Both the position numbers and the translations under genes were made by a program. The notes beneath the pieces are model-generated. The model saw nothing but the letters and a program-made list of their open reading frames with translations. It ran no database searches and was not told the DNA's origin. A stretch of 64,000 nt of DNA, from positions 448,001 to 512,000 of the forward strand of contig NW_022985191.1 of the NCBI RefSeq assembly GCF_010093535.1, written 5' to 3'. This stretch comes from Lindgomyces ingoldianus (Eukaryota; Ascomycota; Dothideomycetes; Pleosporales; Lindgomycetaceae). Shown piece after piece: positions 1-11,928 of the stretch (positions are counted from its first letter, which is position 1; each line of letters starts with the position of its first letter).

Positions 1-470
1 CACTTGTTTCAGCTTTTGAGGCTGGAATGGGCTTTTTAGTTCCTATCAGTGTGCGTGTAGTAGTCTTGGAGGCTGCGCTGGTGGGAGTCTTGTTTGCTGA
101 TACTGGAGTTTTCTTCGCTGGAGTTATGGCCGAATAGGTGGGTGTTGAAGGCGCCGTCTTTCTCGATGCAGGTGGTAGTGGCTTCTTCGTTCCCAACGGA
201 GTCCGCACCGGGTTTGCCTTCGGTGGTGCTGCGGTCTTCGAAGCGGTTGTGTTAGGTGGCATCGAGGTGCTCGGCAGTTTCGTTGGGCTCTTCTTCACAA
301 GATTTGGTCCTGTCTTCGTGGCAGAAGTTGCTGTGGAGGTAGTTGCAGCTTTCTTGACAGGACTAGCCTTCGGAGCAGTGGTTGGATTGGCAGGAGTGGT
401 AGTAGGTTTCTTTGTCGCCTGCTGCGCTCCTTGTGCCACTCTGGAAACGTTTGCTACGCTTGCTAGTCTA
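1..470 (-). CDS. Partial Ala/Thr/Lys/Pro-rich protein running off the window edge
   Basis: The minus strand stays open from about 470 down to base 1 and encodes a low-complexity protein with repeated elements such as TKKP, TPAKKTP, ANKTPT and GTKKPLP. The plus frame across the same bases is a Gly/Val/Phe-rich mirror image, as expected opposite such coding sequence. There is no ATG in the open stretch. The frame is closed by a stop just upstream, and a branch-like GCTAAC followed by CTAG lies near 465-480, so the visible part is probably an internal or last exon with its start upstream. The composition suits a basic disordered chromatin- or cytoskeleton-associated protein, but no function can be assigned. 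Strand choice rests on composition only. Confidence 0.4.
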
Positions 471-1117
471 GAATATGTTAGCGAGTTATATCAACGGTTT
501 CGAGGTTTGAATTAGGACAAATATGCAGTCCTATTCAAGCGCAGGGAATGATAATGATGGGCTGTTACTAACATTGAAGCGCAGCATTCTGTTTCCTAAG
601 GTCTTCAACGGCGGACATTTTTCTATTCAGTTGAAGGCTCGTAGGAGGAAGAAGATTTCTACTCTATAAAGTATCGATCGTAAAGACCCTGAGTCGAATA
701 TTGAATATTCAATAAGCGGTAGATCATTAACATGGAGTCGATGATTTTATGTTGCTCGATGATCTTCGCATACGTCATTTCGCATGTGGCGCAACCAAGT
801 TACAGGCCTGGAAACATGGCAACTTTGACAGCGAAAGGTTTGTTGGTATTTTGGCTTTAGCACATCTAGCCTGAGGGGTCAGATCTCCTAGAGATATATA
901 GGAAGGCATAGGTGTGGCCATGGCTGAGTATAAAGTGGGGAAGTAACGTGTAACACAGTTCACTTTCAGGACATCGTGAGCGTCCAGTCTCCGAAATGAG
1001 CTTTCGATTGACATGTAAATGAAGCTACACTAGTCTACAGGAGAAATATTTTCTCTCGCCCTCCTACACAAGCCTCCAATCACCATTTCCGCTGGCTCCT
1101 TTGCGACTCTAACCTAT
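471..1117. other. Intergenic, no gene recognised
   Basis: Only short frames without recognisable composition are present, the longest a 79-codon minus frame near 775-1014. The region probably holds the 5' part of the gene to the left and the 3' end of the secreted-protein gene to the right. No tRNA or repeat was seen. Confidence 0.5.
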
Positions 1118-2905
1118 TTACAAGGCCTTGCCCCTGGCGCCGAGCATGAAGATCATACCCTCTGGCGTAGTAGGAATGCTGAGGATTCCACCGTCGACAG
1201 TAGTGTTTGTCTTGATGTCGTTTGTGCTAAACTGGTAAGAGCCTATCTGCATGTTAGCCTTGCAAGACCACCTTCGGATTATACCCTACGGTTAAGCTTA
1301 CCTCCTCCCCCAGCGCCGAAGCTGAACCCGAAGATATGAATCCCTCCACCGACATTCTTCTTCCCCTTCTCGATAAACTCGGTAACGTTCCTCCAGGTCT
1401 CGGTATTCTTAAACGTAATTGACAAGCTAAGTTGGTATCCAACCAAAGCATGTGTTAGGCGGACGCGGCCGGCAAGGCCGTCAACCTCTCCAGGTCGGAG
1501 CTTAGGATAAGTTTTACGAACGTTTCCAACATCCCAGAATCCGGTGTTAATAGGTACAAGCTGAGGAGCGCCTTTCATCGTCATCGTGAGACTGACTTCT
1601 TGTGTGAACGTACTGCTCCACGAGTTGAAGTGGGTGACCTCAGAGGTTGCAGAGGCTTTGATCCCTAGAATTCCAAAGAAACCAGCTCCGCCACTCTTGA
1701 CGGTTTGCGAGTAGCCGAGGGTGCTCCAATCGTGGCCATCAACGTTCTTATAATTGTATTGTAGAACGGTGTTTCCCGTGCTCGAGGTGTAGAAGGCATC
1801 ACAAACGTTCTCGTAGGAGCCGAGTGTGTAGGCAGGCCTATATGCAACGAAGTCCGTGATTTCTTGCTTGACAAATGGCTTAAGATTGACAAGATAATTA
1901 GGTGCGGATGGATAAACCATCATGTTGTAGCTGTCCGTACAATTAGTCAAGTTCCCCGAGGGATAATGATGATGAGAGAAAGCCGTTGTGTTGGTTGTAT
2001 TTGGGCAAGCACTTTATTGAGAAATATGTGAGTGGACATTCGTCGCATTCGCAGGAACAACATTCGAATGGACTCCTAAGAGGAATAAATACGTACCCTG
2101 GCATTGATGCTTGATCAAACTGGGCCTTGTCGTTGATGTTCTTGCGCTGTTCTTGGATAAGGTTGTACTGCGATCCATATACACTCAACATGAAGTTGTT
2201 GTATGTGGCATCGGCATTGACCATTTGTTGCTGGAAGTTAGAGTATTGTGGATCGTTTTCTGCAATCCAGCTCTGGAAAGACTGGTTGTAGTACTTCGCA
2301 ATTTCGTCTGTTTTCCAGGCAAGGAAAGCCGCGCTCTTTTCCTTCTGAAACTTCGCCTTCGCAGTATTAACAGCTGCCTCATATGCATCCAATTTCGCCT
2401 GTTGTTCTGGAGTCAACACCTTGTCCGTGATGTTGACGGATTGCAAATATCTAGTCTCGTTAGATTTCTGAAGTGGAGAGGGGGAAGCTCGAAAAAGAGG
2501 AATTGTCAATCATGTCAATGACAACGATCTGAAGCACTTACGTCTCAAGCGTTTGGACATAGCCTGGGCCATCATTCCCAAGCAGGGGACTGGAGGAATT
2601 CTGAAGCGGATCGACGAGATTGTCTATGTTCATCAGCCAAGCGAAAATAGACACACTGCCAACTTACACAACTCCATATTAGTGACCGATTCAGGGCATG
2701 GGGTGCCACCACGAACAAAGTTGCTCGTAGGAGGAGTGACGTAGATAAAGTCCGTTCCTTTCGTGAGTGGTGCGTTCGCAGTAATGAACTGACTCATGAT
2801 TTGGCCATATGCCTTCCAAGCAATGAGACTGGCCTCTTCACTTGTAATCGCTAACGCCGAAGCCGAAAACGAAAGAAGGTGGATGAGATAGCGTGAGGGA
2901 GCCAT
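1118..2905 (-). CDS. Secreted protein of unknown family, 475 aa, five exons
   Basis: Exons: 2905-2668, 2623-2542, 2450-2097, 1930-1302 and 1242-1118. They sum to 1428 nt. Every junction has GT..AG ends, and introns 2 and 4 have CTAAC branch points close to the acceptor. The protein begins with a clear signal peptide (MAPSRYLIHLLSFSASALA) and continues as a soluble chain with few cysteines. A lysine/alanine-rich helical middle (about 110-220) is followed by a beta-rich, Gly/Ser/Thr-rich C-terminal half containing GAGFFGILG and a GFSFGAGGGG stretch near the last intron. I do not recognise the family. The alternating strand pattern of the second half resembles extracellular beta-sandwich or pore-forming folds, but that is only an impression. 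It probably acts outside the cell. Structure prediction would be the most useful next information. Confidence 0.75.
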
Positions 2906-5720
2906 GTTAATCGAATTGCCAGGCAGATGCTTGGTGGTGCCTCAATTGCGGGAAACTGTCCTCTTTTATATCCTGATCGTTTGACCGCTTAGGGGCAACT
3001 CTATCGAGACAAATTACACCAGTTCGTGATTGTGGGACCATCGTCCCGTCCCCGAGTAAGCCTCCATTCCATTTCCACTGACTTCTTCATACACCAGACC
3101 TCAGCTGGACCCACGAGACTGTCAACTCGAGCTTCGTCAACAGCATCGTACGACATGGGTTGTGCGAGGATAAGTGCTAAGACAAAAGTCATTTAGAGGA
3201 CGGAGTGGGGAACTGCTAATCTAGCGCAAAAGAAATGACCCCGAGTGAAAAGAGGTTACAAAAACCTCGAAGAGGAAGTAGTGTATGCAGAGAGAGCAGA
3301 AACATCACCAATACTGCTACCGCAATAGATTGCGCGCAGCCCGTATTACTGCCAGTACAACGTGGGCAAATACTGAAGCCAGGTTCGGTGCTACCAAAGC
3401 GGTGGAGAAGAGAGCTTGTCTACAAAGCTCCAAGTTTGGGAAGATCGTGTTAGCAATATAAAGAGGTGAGGTGAGCTTGGCACCAGTGTAGCGACGGGAA
3501 ATAAATGCCTGCGTTTGGCAGTCGAATGTTCAGCCTTGGACTTAATATGTCTTCCAATCAAACAATCAAAAGATTGATAGTGATTAGAATGAAGGCGAAA
3601 GGGATACAGAATATAGGAAATTCTTGAGTGAAGAAAGAGGTGGTAGTGATAGATACAAGAACCTGGGCCAACCAAAGATTTCTCTTAGAAAGGCATCTGG
3701 AACGTAAGACGCCTCTGCCGTCGGCCGAAACCCGAACACGATAGGGTGGGGAATACCATGCAGCCACTTGAGATACCCGATTTGAACGGTTATGCAGAGC
3801 AACTTGGCTATTGTGAGTTCGCGATGCATGAGGCCATAGCTTTAGCATGGCAGAGCGAATCGAACAACGAATGAATTGACACCTCAAAGCATGCTCTCAA
3901 GGTCCGTTCGTGTATGCGGCGTTCTCAAGCGCTCCGATCCCAAGACACGTGCAAGGCCATGCGCCAGGTGAGGAGGTTTAGGCAGGTTGCATCTAAATCC
4001 TCGTTCTGGGCCATCAGTATCCGGAAAATTTAGGTCATCGACACATCCTAACTTGGCCCTGGTGTCGAAGGTGCTTTTGAATTATCAGATTTTTCTCGTA
4101 TTTGAGCGCATATTTTCGAACGTTGTGGGCAGAGCCAAGTATCGGCCTTCGCTTCCCTTGAATCTGGGGTTGGAGGAAGAGCAAGGGGAGAACGCACGGA
4201 ATTAGGAGCTGAACACCCGCCGAGGGCGATGAGGTCGTGATGTCAATAAGTAGATATTATGGGCCAACATGCAGCAACGGAATAACGCCCGGCGGCTCAA
4301 GCGGGCGTGAACCGGGGTAGGCGAATTAGTAAACGGGTCCGACGGTTGGAGAAGCTCTGAAAGATCTGTTGAACGAAGGGTGGTGGAGGACTTCCTGGTC
4401 AAATAGGTGTTGAGAGGGCTTGGTGCGAGGAAAGGCGGAGTTCAGGAAGGATGAATTAGTTAGAATCCATTCTACACTAAGCTCAATCTGGGGTTGAGAT
4501 CCAAGTGAACAATTTTGGCTGTTGCAACTCGTATGCACTCATACGAGACCGAGGGCGTCACGAACGAGCTGTTGTCAGGCTGCATGGTGAACGGAGAGGT
4601 GATGGCTCAGGTTACATTTGAGACACTCTTCTCGCCGAAATCTACCGTTGGTAAAGTCCGGCATCGCTCTCCATATACACTCTGAGACCATCTGCAGCTG
4701 GCAACCTCCCCCTCTTCGACATAGTTCATTCGCGATTCCTCTAAGAGCTATGATTTTAAGTTACACCTCACGTCCCCCGACACCTTGTACGTAGACGCTC
4801 TTGAGAACATGACTTAGTCACCTCAAGGTCAAGTCGTGGTTCACAATGCCTATTACAGAGACTCTAGTTCATTTGCTTCTGGAGGAGGTCAACACAGAGG
4901 AGAAGATATTTACCCCTATGGTTCGCTTTGACGAGACGATGGTTAACAGAAGTGCCTGGTACACTCTTCTGATGGTGAGCTTACACTCGCTAACTAAGAA
5001 CTTCTCCAAGGACGACTGTTCAGGTTCATCTGAAACTTGGAAGACATCTACAGACTAACTTTCACAAGCCCAGAAAGCTGCACAATTCTAACGGTTTCAA
5101 ATGTGCCGCTCGTTTGTGTCTCTCAAAGCCAGCCAGTGGAAGGGAGCTGAGCACACTTTAAGATTTAGCTCGTGTTCCTCAGCCCATTCGTGCCTCAGAC
5201 CTGCATTCAGACAAATCAAATCTTCGTTTTTCAGCCACAAATACGTACAGCCTTCAAATCCGAGACGAGCAAGCACTTTCACGGAAAGGTCCAGATACCA
5301 AGCAAAGCACTTTTCGCCAAGACGTACGTTGATTGGTTTCATCGTTCTCCATGACAAAGCTCTCGCTTTCCCACGTCGCTTCCCAGACGCCGGCCGGAGG
5401 ATCAGTGGAGCTTGCAGGACCACTACGGCTAGAATTAGTAACAAGAGCAGATGCACGCCTATCAGATTGGATGGTGGGTGCCCTGAAAGGCGAGAACATT
5501 GCGCCTCAGTTGTGGCACCCATCGCATTTCGACTGGTTTGATAAATGCTTATTTGCTTAAGAGGAGGGATCCGGTGAAGGAGCTGAAACCTCTCCGTGTC
5601 AAGTACCTCAAGAGCAGAGGGCTCCCTCTGATTTTCTAAACCCATCAAATTTAATCTAAGAACATCACAGATCTGCGCGTTTTCTTCTTTCCCTTTGTAC
5701 GCTCACAGACCAAGCTCATC
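2906..5720. other. Long intergenic stretch with weak open frames only
   Basis: Several overlapping frames occur on both strands (3391-3887 minus, 4846-5058 plus, 5097-5648 minus). None has recognisable domains, consistent splice signals or coding-like composition. The longest is a 183-codon minus frame at 5097-5648 with one Leu/Ile/Val-rich segment; it overlaps equally long plus frames, so I treat it as chance. The bases just before 5721 are the promoter of the MARVEL gene. Confidence 0.4.
3001..3192 (-). CDS. Possible small secreted protein, 63 aa
   Basis: A single-exon minus frame starts with a short hydrophobic segment (MTFVLALILAQP) and continues as a charged 50-residue chain with two cysteines. 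It lies upstream of, and on the same strand as, the secreted 475-aa gene. The signal-like start is short, there is no family match, and the ORF could be random. It is listed because effector-like small proteins are easily missed. Confidence 0.13.
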   Translation of the reverse strand: MTFVLALILAQPMSYDAVDEARVDSLVGPAEVWCMKKSVEMEWRLTRGRDDGPTITNWCNLSR

Positions 5721-6723
5721 ATGGCGGATGAACTCCCTCCCCACGTCCTTCCTGTTCCTCGCTTTACTCTAGCGATCCATGCCGTCCAAATCCTTTTGGC
5801 CATTATCATCTTGGGGTTGGATGCCTATGGTATTCGCTGGATCCAGTACAATGCTCTCATCTACTCGCTCGTTTGTGTGAGTACTCTGTTCCGTTTCCGC
5901 AAGGCTATGCCAGGAAGTTGGCTGACTGTACTAGACGTTGTGTACTATCATAGTAGCTATCTACATGATCGCGTCTCAAGTCTTTGTCCACCAGGCCTAC
6001 AACAAATGGGCATTCTTGGCTCTTAACATCTGGATGGTCATCTTCTGGATTGTCGACCTTGGTGTCGTCGCCAACCTTGCAGCACTCTGGTCAAGCCCTT
6101 CGTGCGGATATAGCTACTACACAGACACATACTACTGCACATATGGAAAGCGCGACCTCAGCTTATTAGAGAAGAGGGATACTACTACCTACACTGCATA
6201 TCGCGGCGCGCTGGTTGCTGGAGCGCTTTTCGGGGCGGTCCAATTGTACGATTCCAACATATCTTCAGAATCATATTTGCAAGCTAACACAGCCAGTGTA
6301 CTTTGGGTTGCCTCTTTGATAATCCTCGTTGTTTACATGAATCGCCACCGTGCTGACGCAAGCGCCCCAGCGCCACCCCCAACCTACGTTGCGCCCACCA
6401 ACGGTCAAGGGGTACCGATGGAGAAATATGGTGCCACAGTTCAGCCAGGACACCCGCAACAACCTGGTCAGCCTCAATATGTCCCGCAGCCTCAAACGTA
6501 CGTGCAACAGCCTGCTCAGCCCATGTATCCTCAGGGAACCGGTCCCCAATATACCGCACCATATCCCCAGCAACAAGAGCCCATCAACCGTACGGCTACT
6601 GTAAGCCCGGTTACAACAGCTGGGTATAACTCCCCAGCGCTACATACCGCTGAGCTGGCAACTCCACAGCCAGCCGGAGCCTACCACAACCCCAATGTTT
6701 CTGAATTGATGGCACAGAAATGA
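5721..6723 (+). CDS. MARVEL-domain membrane protein, 297 aa
   Basis: Exons: 5721-5876, 5935-6245 and 6297-6723 (894 nt). Four transmembrane helices are seen: about residues 14-34, 42-65, 70-95 (WAFLALNIWMVIFWIVDLGV) and 150-172 (FVLWVASLIILVVYMNRHR). Cysteines sit in the loop before the fourth helix (CGYSYYTDTYYC). This is the fungal MARVEL-like arrangement, followed by a roughly 110-residue Pro/Gln-rich cytosolic tail. MARVEL proteins act in membrane apposition and plasma-membrane organisation. The second intron (51 nt) is a multiple of three without a stop, so an unspliced reading also stays open. I prefer splicing because it has a GCTAAC branch point and restores the FVLWVAS helix. A paralogue lies at 9478-10312. 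Confidence 0.88.
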
Positions 6724-7239
6724 TCTCAATGAAGAACTGCCTACTGATCTCATCTAATGAGGAGAACATGCGGCAAATTTAAAGTACATGGTGTGGGATG
6801 TGGTTGTTGAAGTCCCCCAAGATACCCTAATACCAATTATTCTAACTCGCACATGCTATGTCTTTTGTGATTCTACCCGCGCTGTGCATGTCTTATCCTC
6901 TGAGTGTTAACTCCGTCATCCTAATTCCTCCAAGATGGATCTGCCTCTGCTAATAGTTCAGTCTTCTACACAACCGTTGCTCTTTCTCTTTCCAACCTCT
7001 TGGAAGCCTCGTTACATTTCTCTAACATTCTCAACCCAACAATGCGCTGCAAATGTCCACGTTGGGAAGAGCTGCATAACCCATGCGCCAGCCATCAAGC
7101 CTTGAAAACGCGGCCCATATTTAGCTGTCCTGTGATAGTTTGTGACGTAATCGCAGTTTCCTACAGGCTAGGCCACAACTTTCGATACCATAGAGTTGAT
7201 ATAAGAAGCGGCGGCTAGGTAAACGCGCAAATGGGGATC
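6724..7239. other. Intergenic between convergent genes
   Basis: This is 3' flanking DNA of the MARVEL gene and of the broken minus-strand frame. Only short frames are present and nothing is recognisable. Confidence 0.5.
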
Positions 7240-8038
7240 TTAGGATAAAAACATCCACCTCTCTTGCAATATCTTGAGTCGCTTTTGTGAAGACGAAGCA
7301 CAGCCCTCCAAGGCCCAAAAGAAAAATAGTAGCCCCATGAGCACCACTCCCACAATGATGAGAATGAAAGGGTTCCCAGTCTGAACAGGAGCCATCTTCC
7401 TCGCACGTAGAGTTGGCTCCATAGGAATGGTGTACAGATTACTTGAAAGTTGTCCTTCGGTACGCAGTAGTGAATTGTCCATCTTTGTCAAGGCGGTGGT
7501 AAGGTTAAAAGTCCTGCCAACACCTTTCCAGAGAAGAAACGCAGGTTCGTAGTCGTCTAGTTCATTTATATGCGCTCATACCCCATTCATATAAATCTTT
7601 ACTGTCTATCGTGATCCGTATGTAAGATTAAAAGAATCGCCATTGTAAAGAAATGGGTATTTAATGGGGATATTGAGGATGTTGTACTGTTGTGGTAGAA
7701 TAGTGTCGCGCAATGCCTTTGAGTACGAACTCGGTGCAATAGCCGTCCCAGAGATGAGAATAAAAAAATTGAGGACAATTGCAACAATGACGCATAGGAA
7801 AGTGATCCAGAGAGTCACTTGTAGGGTGTTAGTTTGCGCTCTTAGTGGCTTCGGATTTGGTGCTTGCGCTGGGGTGCGTGAATGGGATCCAAGTGGGGGT
7901 TGTGAGCCTTCGAGGGATTGGACGGAAGCATGTATTGATTGAGGAGCAATTGTAGGTGTGATATAAACGTCACTGAGGGTGGGGTAGATGATATAAAAAT
8001 GAGAATAGGGTTGTGGTCGTGTCCTGTTCTTGAATGGC
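7240..8038 (-). pseudogene. Membrane-protein reading frame interrupted by two in-frame stops
   Basis: One minus-strand frame runs from about 8038 to 7240 with only two stops, a TAG at about 7606 and a TGA about 36 nt further on. Before the stops it encodes a Pro/Gln-rich segment and then a transmembrane helix (VTLWITFLCVIVAIVLNFFI). After them come a soluble part (EPAFLLWKGVGRTFNL) and a second helix (FILIIVGVVLMGLLFFFW) with a short basic tail. There is no ATG at the 5' end, where the frame is closed by TGA, so an upstream exon is missing or lost. Both stops could come from CAG/CGA to TAG/TGA transitions. Alternatively, an intron that I could not place in phase removes them. The family was not recognised. 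The same-frame continuity across both stops makes a gene or recent pseudogene much likelier than chance. Confidence 0.42.
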
Positions 8039-9477
8039 TGTCAACTCTCGTCACCAAAATGGTGAACCATTTTTGGTTGCTAAATGTTGAGCAATGCCGG
8101 TGACAAGAGACCAACGAGGCTCAGATCGAGACTGATATATCGAAAATGGTCCTTCTCTTTGGCTAGAGTCCTCTATATATGTCGAGAAGGGATGCAGGAT
8201 GGAGAGCGGGATTTGGCAGATTGCTGACATCCTGGTGAAAATCATAGGGAACGCGCCATCCCTCATCGTATATTGATGGAGTGGGGTTGAGCAACTGCGT
8301 TGTTGGCCTGATGAAGCTGTACGTACCGTCTAATTGATTGCTATTGATAAAATAGACCGACGTTCAAGTGTTGGACGAGGGTGAGGAGAAAAGTCGTGAT
8401 CAGCTTGCGACAGATGGCATGCGTTGGTGGTGGGGCAAAGGCTACTTCGGTCGAGTTCCTTCTCGTTCTCTCATCCCTCTCCAAAGAACCCCAACTCTCA
8501 AGTCGTGATTGAACTTTAACAATTCTCTTTCCTGAGACGAGGCAGCCTTCTCAGCTCACTGTGGTAGGCCGATGTAGCCAGCCTTGAGAAGTGGCTCTGG
8601 AGACTTTGGATGATCTGCACCGGACACTCTGGATCTCCACACTTCCTTTCCCCACCAGAGCTAAACTTGGGACCCTATTCAGCCGTAACCAGAGCCGGAC
8701 CGCGCCCGTTAAAGTTTCTACCTCAGCTCTCGCAAGTGGCGTGGGGAACAACCAAAATGGCCCCCGAAGTTCCTGTTGCTTGCCGATCACGTGCCACCCT
8801 CATGCTTCCAAACCCTCCTCGAGGTTTCTGTTAGAAATACAGCCGTGGGCTCGGCATTAATTTCCAATTTCTCCTCTTTTTCTCCCTAGCCTTGTTTGAA
8901 ATACTATCAGGTCGGCGATTCATTGTCTTGCCTTTCAACGTGTCTCTCCATATCATTTAACTGGAAGCTTATTTTCCACATCTTATTTCCCTCATTCGCT
9001 TCCTCCTATTGATAATGTGGCTGAGAGTACAGGTGACCCCCAAGTGCACTCTTTGCCAACATTGGGCAATCAAGTATCCATTATTGAAGTCACCTCATCC
9101 ATTCCTCGTATGTTCTAAGGGTGGTGGCAAGGAAAGAACCCAAGCCTCAGCCTGCCAAGACGCTTCAACGAATGGTTTTCCGTCTGTGGTTTGACGCATA
9201 CGAAAGTAAAGCATATTTGCCAGTCATAGCAAGCACCGACTGACCGGGCTTGCAGAATTAGAGAAAGCTGGAGGTTGGTCATGTTACGACCCTCGGAGTC
9301 GAGAGAGAGAAACATTACTGTTGTCAGGTGCATGGGGTAGAGCTGGGATGGACTGACATTGAACCCGAGAACAACTATTTGCATATCTACCCGGCATCTT
9401 TCTCTACTCTTGCGACTTAGAAGCTGCTCTCAAACTCTTTTCTAATACTTCTGAAGCACAATACTCTAATTCGCGAC
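8039..9477. other. Intergenic, no gene recognised
   Basis: Frames of up to about 90 codons occur on both strands (8551-8860, 9115-9384) without domain signals. The part nearest 9478 should contain the promoter of the second MARVEL gene. CT-rich stretches typical of fungal promoters are seen near 8870-9005. Confidence 0.45.
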
Positions 9478-10312
9478 ATGGCTGACGGACAGAACCGGGA
9501 TCATATCGTCAAGGTCCCGGACTTTTACAGATTCCTCATCATCGCCCAGATCTTCATCGCAGTCGCCGTCCTCGGCCTCGCTGCTTATGGCGCAACTTTC
9601 AATGACTGGTTTGGAGGAAATGGTTACGCTATTTTCTGCGCATGTATTCCTTACCCGACTACCTCCAACTACTAACATGTTCTAGGCAATCGCCATCTTC
9701 TTAACCCATGGCTACTATTTGGTGTCAACTTCCTTCTTCCCCATTGTTTACAACTGCTGGGTCTTCCTCATCCTTTCTATCTTCCAAGTCATCTGGTGGC
9801 TATCTTGCTGGGCCGATCTTGCCGCCTGGGCTGCAGCATATGATGTCAGCTTCTATGGAGTAGCCCTTTGCGACGATTACAGCATCAATAGTGAAGGTGA
9901 TATTGTGTGCTTAGGAGATCGCAAGAAGCACAGAAACGTCATTGCGGCGGCTGCGGGGATTGGCGCTCTGGAATGGTATGCCTTTTGATAATATAAACAC
10001 TGACTGTGGGATTGACACACATTTAGGATCCTTGTCATTGTTTCTCTAGTAGTCTTTGCCATCGCACTCCACCGTCATCGCATCTCGGGCGCCCCTTTCA
10101 CTATGAATGGAATGTGGCACACCACGCCTGAGAACCCACGTGGTACTCCCAACGCCGTCGAGTCCGGGATGCAGAATGGAGCGCAGAGTGGTAAGGCGCC
10201 AATGCAGCAAAGCCCACAGCCACAGAGCTTCCAGATGTATCCGCAAGCAGGAGCGCAGCAACAGGTGGGCCAGCAACAGGCTTTCCAGCAGCCTGTTTAC
10301 CAGCAACTGTAA
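9478..10312 (+). CDS. MARVEL-domain membrane protein, second paralogue, 245 aa
   Basis: Exons: 9478-9639, 9686-9975 and 10027-10312 (738 nt). The order matches the gene at 5721: short N-terminus (MADGQ versus MADEL), four transmembrane helices (FLIIAQIFIAVAVLGLAAYG; AIAIFLTHGYYLVS; CWVFLILSIFQVIWWLSCW; ILVIVSLVVFAIALHRHR), a cysteine pair in the last loop and a Gln/Pro/Met-rich tail. The first intron keeps the frame only if it begins with GC (GCATGT) and ends with AG, with a perfect ACTAAC branch point. GT alternatives at this spot shift the frame. The aligned position of the first and last introns in both genes supports descent from one ancestor, and the distance of 2.8 kb suggests an old local duplication. 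Confidence 0.87.
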
Positions 10313-10799
10313 CAGACGTATTAGGCTTGTTGGATAAGGCGAGAAGGGTGGAAAGATTAGAGAAGGAAGTTTGGTTCAGATGGGTTACCAGGTAATACGC
10401 TTATGTTTCGTGGGTAGGAGAGGGATGGAGTCAGGGTTACGTTTGGAATGATATGATAGGGAGATACCAATTGTGTCAGCGTTTCTCAAACTGCAACCAA
10501 GTAATGTTATCTTTCGAGCGCGTTTCAAAATCCAATAGTCTCATCTTTCATTACACAGATATACCTACTCCTCACCATCAAAGCGAGGGAAAGGAGAAGA
10601 TACCGTCCGCACTTCTTGCACGTCGCAAATATCTGGCCGAACCATTCGGCTCTGCGTGTCTGGTCTGCCACACCCAGATGTTGATGCCTGGTGTTCTGCC
10701 GCTACGTTGAGAGCTCCTACGTATTATCCTGTAATGAATGAGCATGGCAGATAGCATTATGCTCTTTGACATACCAGCTATTCATCGATATCAGTCTGT
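10313..10799. other. Intergenic between convergent genes
   Basis: 3' flanks of two convergent genes. Short frames near 10453-10772 have no recognisable content. Confidence 0.5.
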
Positions 10800-11515
10800 C
10801 TAGGCTAATGAGGTCTTCTTACAGTAACTGCACCACACTTTGAAAGGACGGTGCAGTAAGTATATCAAAATATTAACCGTACCACTCATCCTGAGATAGC
10901 CTGCTACGGTTCCGGGAATTATGTCTGATAGCTCGCTCTCTTCTAAAAGACGTGTGAGCTTGGCATTGGTTTCATCAATATTCGAAATAGGAACGTACAT
11001 AGGCCTCCTCCGCTGCGTGCACCCGTCAATACAACAGATGATGATAATAACGACATGCAGGCCCCTGATTCGTTTGAGCAGCTTGCCCAATCCTCATAGC
11101 TTCAGACTTACATAACAGAAAACACCAGCAACTCTTGTGCTAGCTTATACTCATCCCCAGGTCGCTGTTCACCCTTATTCCACCCACTCCCTTCCCTCCT
11201 CGGATGCCACTCCGCAATAAAAGTAACGAAGAAGCTAATAAGGAAGAAAAACAGGCCAAGCACTTCGAGGGTGATAAGAGGACACAGGTGTATTCGCTTG
11301 ATCATATCTCCAGGATTACTGCATAGAGCCAGAATTTCGAGATTGTCGAGGAGAATGGCCCAGAGCAGGGCTACGTAGGTCATTGGGTTGGTTTTGTGGA
11401 AATTGAGTGATATGTAGATGGTTGTGATGAGACAGCCTATAGAAGTGAGGAGGGCGAGAACCCGGACGGTGAGCTGTAGCCATGCCAGGGCCGAAGGGAG
11501 CCTGGGCCGTGACAT
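10800..11515 (-). CDS. Small four-helix membrane protein, possibly MARVEL-like, 222 aa
   Basis: Exons: 11515-11112 and 11064-10800 (669 nt), joined by a GTAAGT..CAG intron in phase. Helices are visible at about residues 12-36, 44-64, 82-106 and 136-150 (LHVVIIIICCID). A hydrophilic Glu/Arg-rich tail (TNAKLTRLLEESELSD) and a cysteine-containing end follow. The length and spacing of hydrophobic segments are like small fungal MARVEL or Sur7-type proteins, but conserved residues are not clear enough to name it. A second, 45-nt, stop-free candidate intron (GTACGG..AAAG) near the 3' end would remove 15 residues without changing the frame, so the C-terminus is uncertain. Confidence 0.65.
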
Positions 11516-11928
11516 TGGTGTGGGGGAGATCGACCTGGCCTGAGGCTTCTGGGTTGGATGACCGGCGAAAGGATGCCCGACTGTTTCTTCGCGGGGTGTC
11601 CAAGGGTTTAAGGGTTCATGAGTTCATGGAGGTAGAATTATAGAATGCCCACGTGGTGGGAGGCTGAGATTGGGCTGCGTCTGCCAAATTGCTGTATATT
11701 GCATTTAGGCTGGAAGGGAAAGACCGCCCCCGTGACTTCCTTGGCCTCGAGTAGTTGGCGGTAGGTGTTTTCTAATCAGTTTCTCAAACTTCAAAATACA
11801 CTCGCTGCAAAGGCAACCGAGCATTTGCGTTGTACTGTTGTGGTTATTCCTCTAGAGAAGAGATATACTTCAGGGTCTATTCGTAACGCCGGTACCAATG
11901 CCGGAGATCTATTGGGTATCAAACATTA
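11516..11928. other. Intergenic between tandem minus-strand genes
   Basis: Contains the presumed promoter of the small membrane protein and the 3' end of the cytochrome b5-like gene. Nothing else is seen. Confidence 0.5.

Noticed and set aside
138..515. Plus-strand Gly/Val/Phe-rich open frame
   Set aside because: It is the mirror of a Lys/Thr/Pro/Ala-rich minus-strand coding sequence; the composition is unlike a real protein.
5097..5648. 183-codon minus-strand frame
   Set aside because: No domain, overlapped by equally long plus frames, no splice or conservation signal.
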